Positions 26,514 to 32,405 of a stretch of 32,405 bases of DNA are shown piece after piece. The translations under genes were made by a program, and so were the position numbers. This DNA comes from CAYUNA01 sp047629355. GTDB lineage: Bacteria > Bacteroidota > Bacteroidia > Chitinophagales > Saprospiraceae. Each line of letters starts with the position of its first letter. The first letter of the stretch is position 1. The notes below the pieces were generated by a model that saw only the letters and a program-made list of their open reading frames with translations, was not told the origin of the DNA and did not search any database. The stretch is from NCBI GenBank assembly GCA_047629355.1, contig JBLHWU010000049.1, positions 1-32,405 on the forward strand, in the 5' to 3' direction.

Positions 26514-29500
26514 ATGCAAAACATTAAATTTACTATCGTCTTATTGCTTTTGTCTTTTGTGCAGATTTCCTCCAACTTTGCTCAATCCGTAGACCAGATT
26601 TTCCTTTTTGGAAATATGTGGCAATTGGAAACCAATGACCCTTTATGGGAAAATTTAAAAACAACGGTCAGTGCAACAGAAGGTCGAAAAACCATCATTT
26701 TCACTGGCGATTTTTTAGATGAAAATGGCTTAGAAAAAGTCCCTACCCAAACCGAACTTGCCAAACTTGATAAATTACTCGAATTGGGGCAAACTGCCAA
26801 TCAAGTATTCTTCCTCCCTGGCGACTGCGAATGGAACAACACCAAAACTGGTGGACTCGACAAACTCATTCGTTTGGATAATCTAATCAAAGAAAAAGTA
26901 GGCAAAGACATTCTACTTTCCGACAATGGATGTCCCGGTCCGAAGGATGTCGATATCAGTGAAAATTTGGTGATGATGTCCATCAATTCTCCATGGTTGG
27001 TACATCCTTTTAGCGACCGTCCCGATGAAGAAGATGTCGAATGTAATTTGCTCAACGAAACTGCTTTTTGGTCAGAAATTGAAGATGTTTTAAAAGATGC
27101 GGAAGGCAAAAATGTCATTATTGCGGCGCACCACCCTATTTACTCTTTTGGGCAATTTGCTGGTTACAAATTAACCAAACAGCATTTTCTACCGCCCGTA
27201 ATCGGTTCATTTGTAGCCGGTTATCATCAGAATGTAGGCACAACGAAAGATTTAGCTCACGCAGGTTTCGACCTTTATTCTCAACGGATTTTAAAATTGA
27301 TGACGCGCTATCCTTCCGTCGTTTTTGTATCTGGTCACGAATATGATTTGCAAGGGCATTTCAAAGGCTCAGGTTATCATTTGAATAGTGGCGCAATAGG
27401 CAAAACAACGCCTACTTCTTCCAGTAAAAGCACTTTTTACAATGACCGTCATCAAGGTTTTATCAAATTAAAATATAGCCCTAACGGTGCAGTAGAAATG
27501 GACGTTTTTAAAATTTCAAAGGATGCTACAATCCAATCTGTTTTTAATAAAAAAATGTTCCAAAGTGCCTGTCAGCCTGCGACGCAGAACATTCCAGTTA
27601 ATGAAGAATTTCAACCTTGTAATGCTGAAAAAACAGTATTTGGAAAAGCAAACGCAATTCCTAAATCTGCGAATGTGGCAGCAGGGGCAACTTATAAAAG
27701 AAAGGGTTTAGGAGCATTTATTTTTGGTAACAACTATCGAGATACTTGGGCGACAGAGATTGCCGACGTGCCTTATTTGCCCTTGGACACTTTATATGGA
27801 GGTTTGAAACCTGTCGGTAAAGGCGGCGGTGGTCAAACATATAATTTGAAACTAAAATCTGCCGATGGACGAAAATTTTCCTTCCGTTCTATCGCCAAAG
27901 ACCCGACCAAACGAAAAGACAAAGCGTTAACGGATGGCGTCTATGGAAAAATCATTCAGGACATGGTTTCGACCCAACATCCTTATGGTCCGTTGGTTGC
28001 CACAGAGTTGATGAATCAGGCGGATATTCCAAATTCTCAACCCATTTTATACCTGATGCCTGATACGCCTGAATTGGGTGTTTATCGGGAAGAATTTGCT
28101 AATGTTTTAGGCTTTTTAGAAATAAAGCCGCAGGGCAAAAAGAAGTCCAATCAACCATTTAAATCAGCTGACCGCGTAGAAACGACGCTCGGCATGATTC
28201 AAGATTTGATAGAAGACAATGACCACAGCGTAAATGCCAAGACGTATGCCAAAGCGCGCTTATTCGATATTTGGGTGGGCGATTGGGACAGACACCATGA
28301 TAATTGGAAATGGTTGGGCTACGATATTGATGATGAACGACGCGTGTATGAGGCGTTTCCGAAAGACCGTGATAAGGTTTTTGGTGTTCTGGATGGCATT
28401 TATAGTTTTATGGATTGGGAAATTGCGGGGAAGGAGTTGGCGCAGTTTCGCAAGAGTATGCGTGGACTAAAAAGTTTGAATAATAAGGCTAAAAACCTCG
28501 ACCGTTTATTTGTAACGCCTTTAACGAGGGAAGATTGGGTGGCGATTGCCGATGATTTTCAAAAAATAATGAGTGATGCAGTCATTGAAAAATCAATTAA
28601 AGCATTGCCAATGGAAGATCAGCAGGTTTCAGGCCCGAAATTGGTAGAAATCTTAAAAAAACGCCGCGACCAACTGTTGAAAACTGCTAACAAATATTAT
28701 TTCATGCTTGCCAAAGACATTGACCTTTTTGGTTCGCGCAAAGATGAAATTTTTGAAATTAATCGTTTAAAAAATGGCGATGTACAAGTCCGAAAACTGA
28801 AAATGAAAAAAAATGGTAGTTCTGGCGAATTATTGTTTGAGCGCACTTTTTTGAAAAAAGAAACGGACGAAATTCGCATTTATGGCTTGGGCGGTGATGA
28901 TAAGTTTGAGTTAAAAGGGGATGTCAATAAAAGCATTTTAGTTCGTATCATGCCTGGAAAAGATGAGGATATAATAGTTGATCAATCAAAAGTTGGCGGT
29001 TTTGGTAAAAAAACAAAAGTCTATGCCAATGGGGAAAATGATAAAATCGAATACGGTTCAGAAACCCAAAATGTAACATTAACGGAACCCGTTTTTTTCA
29101 AATCAGAGCATCTTTTTGCATATGATTATCATTTAATTTTACCGAGTTTCTCTTACAATGCAGATGATGGATTTGGTTTTGGGGTGACTGCCAATTGGAC
29201 AAAACAAGGCTTCAATAAACCCGGCTATGGTTCAAATTATTCCCTAAACCTTTCAGGAACAACCGAAAAAAGTTATGATATTGGATTGAATGCCAACTAC
29301 CGACACGTTATTTTCAAATGGGATATGCAGGTCAAGTTAAGTGCAACCAATCGCGACCGTTCCTTCCGAAATTTCTATGGTTTTGGCAATAGAACCGTGC
29401 TGAATGATGAACTGCGAGACAATGATTATTATGAAAATATCATGGAATCTGTTTTTGCCAGTGTCGGCTTTTCGCGTAATTTCCCGCATGATAACCAACG

Positions 29501-30203
29501 GTCGTCGTTTGCTATCGCCGCTGCTTATGAACGCCGAAACTTGAAAGCAGAAGGAGACATAGACAACAACATTTATGAAATGCTTGATAGTGGCGAAGGT
29601 CGAGGAGTTGCTTCCTTACCAGGTATCAAAACAGGTTTGAACCTTGATTTCCGAGACAGCGGCACTTTTCCAACCAAAGGAACGCAGTTCAAAATCAATA
29701 ACTTTTCTTTTTTAAATTCAGAGGAAAACAATGATTTTGGTGGACGAGTCAATGCAGATGCGTCGATTTTCCTTACGGCACACCGCATGAAAACGCCATT
29801 AACCTTATCGTTAAAAGTTGGTGGAATTCACGCTTATGGTTCGACCCCTTTTTACTATCGTGCCTTTTTAGGGCAGCAACAAAATCATCGAGGATTTCTT
29901 CGGAATCGTTTTGGTGGTGAGACGGCAGCGTATTTGAATTCTGAATTGCGGTTGCATTTAGGCACCATTCAAACTTCAATTGTGCCATTGTATGTCGGCA
30001 TTTTAGGTTTATATGATGTCGGACGAGTATGGGCAGAGGCAGATGAAAACACAGTGGTTGATACCGATATTTGGCACAATACCGTCGGTGCCGGTTTTTA
30101 TGTGATTCCGTACTCTCAAAGTTTCAATATGAACTTTACGATGGTGCATTCAGAAGAGGAAGATTTATTGTTTAGCTTTTCGATTGGCTTTTTTGTGAAG
30201 TAA
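26514..30203 (+). CDS. Calcineurin-like / kinase-like / Omp85-type barrel fusion protein
   Basis: This 1229-residue exported protein has a signal peptide ending NFAQ near residue 24. Residues 27-335 are a calcineurin-like phosphoesterase fold: TGDFLDENGL (D66), PGDCEW (103-106), AAHHPIYS (H206, H207) and SGHEYDLQ (H275). Several metal ligands look changed (GN at 33-34, GDC for GNH, GHEYD for GHEH), so the domain may be inactive. Residues about 400-740 contain a kinase-like region with GDWDRHHDNW (589-598) and FPKDRDKVF (D618, D620), resembling the catalytic and metal loops of CotH/Fam20-type kinases. The last 350 residues are an outer-membrane barrel of the BamA/surface-antigen type with GTQFKINNF, FYYRAFLGQQQNHRGFLRNRF and a terminal aromatic IGFFVK. 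It is monocistronic. The enzymatic role is unproven. Confidence 0.88.
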   Translation: MQNIKFTIVLLLLSFVQISSNFAQSVDQIFLFGNMWQLETNDPLWENLKTTVSATEGRKTIIFTGDFLDENGLEKVPTQTELAKLDKLLELGQTANQVFFLPGDCEWNNTKTGGLDKLIRLDNLIKEKVGKDILLSDNGCPGPKDVDISENLVMMSINSPWLVHPFSDRPDEEDVECNLLNETAFWSEIEDVLKDAEGKNVIIAAHHPIYSFGQFAGYKLTKQHFLPPVIGSFVAGYHQNVGTTKDLAHAGFDLYSQRILKLMTRYPSVVFVSGHEYDLQGHFKGSGYHLNSGAIGKTTPTSSSKSTFYNDRHQGFIKLKYSPNGAVEMDVFKISKDATIQSVFNKKMFQSACQPATQNIPVNEEFQPCNAEKTVFGKANAIPKSANVAAGATYKRKGLGAFIFGNNYRDTWATEIADVPYLPLDTLYGGLKPVGKGGGGQTYNLKLKSADGRKFSFRSIAKDPTKRKDKALTDGVYGKIIQDMVSTQHPYGPLVATELMNQADIPNSQPILYLMPDTPELGVYREEFANVLGFLEIKPQGKKKSNQPFKSADRVETTLGMIQDLIEDNDHSVNAKTYAKARLFDIWVGDWDRHHDNWKWLGYDIDDERRVYEAFPKDRDKVFGVLDGIYSFMDWEIAGKELAQFRKSMRGLKSLNNKAKNLDRLFVTPLTREDWVAIADDFQKIMSDAVIEKSIKALPMEDQQVSGPKLVEILKKRRDQLLKTANKYYFMLAKDIDLFGSRKDEIFEINRLKNGDVQVRKLKMKKNGSSGELLFERTFLKKETDEIRIYGLGGDDKFELKGDVNKSILVRIMPGKDEDIIVDQSKVGGFGKKTKVYANGENDKIEYGSETQNVTLTEPVFFKSEHLFAYDYHLILPSFSYNADDGFGFGVTANWTKQGFNKPGYGSNYSLNLSGTTEKSYDIGLNANYRHVIFKWDMQVKLSATNRDRSFRNFYGFGNRTVLNDELRDNDYYENIMESVFASVGFSRNFPHDNQRSSFAIAAAYERRNLKAEGDIDNNIYEMLDSGEGRGVASLPGIKTGLNLDFRDSGTFPTKGTQFKINNFSFLNSEENNDFGGRVNADASIFLTAHRMKTPLTLSLKVGGIHAYGSTPFYYRAFLGQQQNHRGFLRNRFGGETAAYLNSELRLHLGTIQTSIVPLYVGILGLYDVGRVWAEADENTVVDTDIWHNTVGAGFYVIPYSQSFNMNFTMVHSEEEDLLFSFSIGFFVK

Positions 30204-30294
30204 TAAATGACTACAATCTGTTGAACACCTTAATTACTACCAACTTCGTCTCCTAATGAGGATAGTTTTGGAAGAAAGCGGACATTTTAAATAT

Positions 30295-30386
30295 TAGACT
30301 TTATGAATGGCGACTCTGGATAATTCGCAAACTATTGATTATCAATTATTTGCAATTCTAAAAAAGATACTCATTCATAAAGTCTA
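30295..30386. mobile_element. Small inverted-repeat element before broken sigma gene
   Basis: TAGACTTTATGAATG at 30295-30309 is repeated exactly in inverted form at 30372-30386, bounding a 92-base segment with a 62-base interior. It sits in the 204-base gap between the barrel fusion gene and the sigma-factor remnant, where the sigma N-terminus would be expected. No target duplication was clear. The remaining spacer holds nothing recognisable. Confidence 0.45.
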
Positions 30387-30407
30387 TTAAGATACTTTTT
30401 TTTATAA

Positions 30408-30820
30408 AAAATTAATGCAAAAGACTCTTGTCTAAAATTTTGGACGCACGCTGATAAGTATGATTCCTCCAAAGGTTGCCTATTCACTTGGCTGCTTAAT
30501 ATTTGTAGAAATACTGCTTTAGACAAGAGGCGCGAACAGCGAAATTTAAAGCGCAACAAACATCCAAGCCAATTGATTCCACCGTATACAATAGTGTCTC
30601 CCATAGCGAAGAAATGACCATTAAAGATATTGGATTACATCGGGCACTGACGCAAATAGACTCGAAATACCGTGACGTTATCAACTTGCTATACTTACAA
30701 GGCTACACCCAACAAGAAGCCGTAGAAAAACTCGGCATTTCTCTCAACACAGTCAAGTCAAGAGCACAAATCGCCATTAGAGAATTACAAAAAATAGTAG
30801 GAGAATCTGCCTTTTGGTAG
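30408..30820 (+). pseudogene. ECF-type RNA polymerase sigma factor, N-terminus lost and frameshifted
   Basis: Two frames together encode the C-terminal two-thirds of a sigma-70/ECF factor. The first frame (30408-30614) gives region 2: LKFWTHADKYDSSKGCLFTW and LLNICRNTALDKRREQRN. The second frame (ATG 30614 but open further upstream) gives HSEEMTIKDIGLHRALTQID and the region 4 helix-turn-helix GYTQQEAVEKLGISLNTVKS. A shift between about 30555 and 30600 separates them. The start region is absent: an in-frame stop (30405-30407) precedes region 2, and no helix 1 of region 2 is recognisable. It paired with the anti-sigma remnant that follows. It cannot make a normal sigma factor unless the frame is corrected. 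Confidence 0.8.
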
Positions 30821-30895
30821 GTTATTTACCTCTTGTCTAATTCTTCAAATTAACATACTAAATTTGGGAAACCAGAAAAGCTTTAATCATTAAAA

Positions 30896-31724
30896 TTGGA
30901 TATAAATAAGTACATATCATCAGAGGTTTTAGAAAGCTATGTCCTCGGATTAGCTTCTAATACGGAACGCCAAGAGGGGGAAAAACTGGCGGCGAAACAA
31001 CCCGCCATCAAAACCCACCTTGTTGGGATTGAAGAAGCCCTCAAAGCCTTTATTCAATGCCATGCCCTTGCCTCCGGGTCTGAAAGCTGTGACATTGGCG
31101 AGAGTTGATGCAGAAATTACCACGGGGAATACCCCGAAATTAGGCGGTACAGGAAGTAGTTCAAGCAATTGGACAAGTGGATTATTGGGTTTGCTGATGT
31201 TTGCATTGGCGGGATTTTGCTTTTATTTATTCAGCCAGAACAATACAACAAATCAATAATTAACAAATGCCCAAAACCAGTTTAAGATTTTAAAAACAGA
31301 TTGTGATACACAAGCGGCGAAGTTGGTAGATTTGGAAAACAAACTCACCATTTTGCGGGATACTTCCAATCAGACGATTTATATGAAATCTGCCAAAAAT
31401 GGATTGGCGCCACTTGCCGTTGCTGCTGTTTATAATAATGAAGCGAGTCAGAGGACTTACTTGGACATCATTAATTTACTAGATGCACCGAGTGGTAAGC
31501 AATATCAATTATGGGCATTGGTCGATGAAACACCTATAAACATGGGCATTTTTGATTTACAAATTGGCACAGATAATAGCTTCTTGGAGGTTCCATATAT
31601 TGATGGTGCAAGCGCTTATGCTGTGACGTTGGAAGATGCCAACGGTGTATATTCCGATGTCACGGGTTCTTCGTCACTTTTGGTGAATTGTTTCACCCCG
31701 TTTTCCTCAAGACCTTTTTTTTAG
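30896..31724 (+). pseudogene. RskA-type anti-sigma factor, frameshifted, with in-frame stop and cut 3' end
   Basis: The gene starts near TTG 30896 (MDINKYISSEVLESYVLGLA is the typical N-terminal anti-sigma helix). It shifts frame at about 31064-31075 (the HAL / PLPPGLKAVTLARVDAEIT join). It continues through one transmembrane helix (GLLGLLMFALAGFCFYLF) and meets an in-frame TAA at 31257-31259. It then carries on in the same frame through a coiled segment to the RskA C-terminal domain (GKQYQLWALVDETPINMGIF, YAVTLEDANG). Near 31664 gene sequence appears to give way to an insertion-element end, so the last residues (SSSLLVN and after) are probably not native. It would have held the adjacent sigma factor at the inner membrane. 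Both genes of the pair are broken. Confidence 0.8.
31664..31714. repeat. Candidate terminal repeat of the ISL3-like element
   Basis: Two facing blocks, GGGTTCTTCG...TTTTGGTGAA (31664-31687) and TTCACCCCGT...CTCAAGACC (31692-31714), meet at a GGTGAA-TTGT-TTCACC hairpin. Both have the GG(n)TCTT...GGTGAA form that ISL3-type ends show. The left block follows the transposase stop at the expected distance and coincides with the end of anti-sigma homology, so its outer tip is the likely junction. Confidence 0.45.
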
Positions 31725-32253
31725 CAATTCAAACCCACCTCGTCCATACATTTGGCGCTTGATATTTTTTAACCGATTAACTTGCCCTTCAACCTGACCA
31801 TTACTCCATTTCAAAGAGACAGCGGCTCTGACTGTATCGTAATCTCGAAGCAAGCCATTGGCAAATGTTTTCAGAGCTGATATCTCACTTTCTTTAGCAT
31901 CCTTTATCGCAGGTGTCTAATCTCCTTTTTCCAAGTTCATCTGTCATCTTCTTAAATCTACGCACCAATTGACTTGCTTGATTTATTTTAGGACAATTTT
32001 TGTAAAGCACTCGAAGAAAATTCTGTTCCTCTTCTTTTAAATTCTCAAATTTCTGACTTACCAAAATACTTACTTTTTGAGCAAACCAAATTGTAATTTT
32101 TAATGGTTCAGGTAGTTTTACAATTTTATCATCAACAGGATAATTTTTAACGAATCGGTAAAGACTTCCTATGCTACCTTTGAAACCTTGATTTTTTATC
32201 TTTCGCCATAATACCGCTTTATTCCTTTCTCCTGATTCCCATTCGCTTCTAAT
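31707..32253 (-). pseudogene. ISL3-family transposase remnant
   Basis: On the minus strand, two frames give the C-terminal part of an ISL3-type transposase. The upstream frame (32253 to 31894) includes SEWESGERNKAVLWRKIKNQ and GFKGSIGSLYRFV, then LRVLYKNCPKINQASQLVRR. After a frameshift at about 31905-31925 the second frame gives ISALKTFANGLLRDYDTVRA and WSNGQVEGQVNRLKNIKRQM, with the conserved Glu of the DDE triad, ending at 31707. The N-terminal half is absent; an in-frame stop (32254-32256) marks the break. It is therefore dead. Its 3' end lies against the anti-sigma gene, which it probably disrupted. Confidence 0.82.
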
Positions 32254-32405
32254 TTAGACTTTGGACAAAAAGTCGCTAAAAAAAAATAGGCAAAACTATT
32301 GCGTAGTTAATTGTGTGAAAAATACAACTACAGCAGAACAGTTTTGCCATGATATATTAAAAAGTGACATAAAGCGTGCCAAGGCTTTTGTCAACATCAT
32401 CATGG
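32254..32405 (+). mobile_element. Probable end of another insertion sequence, cut by window edge
   Basis: ISL3 homology stops at about 32253 and unrelated sequence begins. It contains the small hairpin GACTTT/AAAGTC (32258-32275), a run of nine A bases and a 9-base inverted repeat (GGCAAAACT at 32289-32297, AGTTTTGCC at 32340-32348). An open frame follows. This layout fits an IS end with its transposase leader, but the family was not identified. Confidence 0.4.
32315..32405 (+). CDS. Partial open frame, possible transposase N-terminus
   Basis: From a GTG at 32315 the frame stays open to the window edge for 30 codons (VKNTTTAEQFCHDILKSDIK, then RAKAFVNIIM). I do not recognise the family. The position just inside an apparent insertion-sequence end suggests a transposase start. 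A 9-base inverted repeat could fold over the start codon and limit translation, as in some insertion sequences. Confidence 0.3.
   Translation, partial: MKNTTTAEQFCHDILKSDIKRAKAFVNIIM

Noticed and set aside
30303..30388. Short open frames in the gap before the sigma remnant
   Set aside because: One reads weakly like a sigma N-terminus, but the match is too poor and is interrupted by stops, so it is not called.
1..32405. CRISPR arrays, tRNA and rRNA genes
   Set aside because: No regularly spaced direct repeats and no recognisable structural RNA sequences were found by eye; a covariance-model scan was not possible.

Overview
The window looks like a chromosomal segment of a Bacteroidota bacterium, most likely a Saprospiria-type marine or freshwater heterotroph (the phylum is firm, the class is inference). 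Supporting signs are a SusC/SusD pair, TAnnTTTG-type -7 boxes, A-rich leaders without Shine-Dalgarno sequences, lipobox-rich secreted proteins and Omp85-type fusions.

Layout. Positions 3-1895 hold the 3' part of a GH13 alpha-glucosidase fused to the tail of a P-loop (uridine-kinase-like) domain; the gene runs off the left edge. Positions 2312-7068 are a SusC/SusD outer-membrane uptake pair closed by a strong terminator. Positions 7238-14176 carry two large tandem paralogous FG-GAP/VCBS lipoproteins with ASPIC/UnbV domains. Positions 14450-18640 hold a GMC oxidoreductase, its Tat-type gluconate-dehydrogenase subunit-3 partner and, convergent to them, a vanadium-haloperoxidase-like lipoprotein. 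A LacI-family regulator (18959-19960) diverges from the haloperoxidase. Together 2312-19960 reads as an uptake-plus-oxidation locus for an unidentified extracellular substrate.

Positions 20105-26341 are mostly housekeeping or accessory genes: an acyl-CoA synthetase, a KilA-N protein, a nitronate-monooxygenase-like flavoprotein, a double zinc-ribbon protein, a DPM1-like glycosyltransferase and a PAP2 phosphatase. Positions 26514-30203 encode a 1229-residue surface protein that joins a degenerate calcineurin-like domain, a kinase-like domain with a GDWDRH motif and a C-terminal Omp85-type barrel.

The right end is decaying. An ECF-type sigma factor has lost its N-terminus and is frameshifted. 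Its RskA-type anti-sigma partner has a frameshift, an in-frame stop and a 3' end cut by an ISL3-family element. That element is itself frameshifted and truncated by what looks like another insertion sequence that leaves the window.

Intergenic DNA is rich in long perfect or near-perfect inverted repeats (5386, 10606, 14326, 16223, 17183, 20035, 24420, 30295). Some look like MITEs or REP-type elements, and one hairpin recurs inside the KilA-N coding sequence. No tRNA, rRNA or CRISPR array was recognised.
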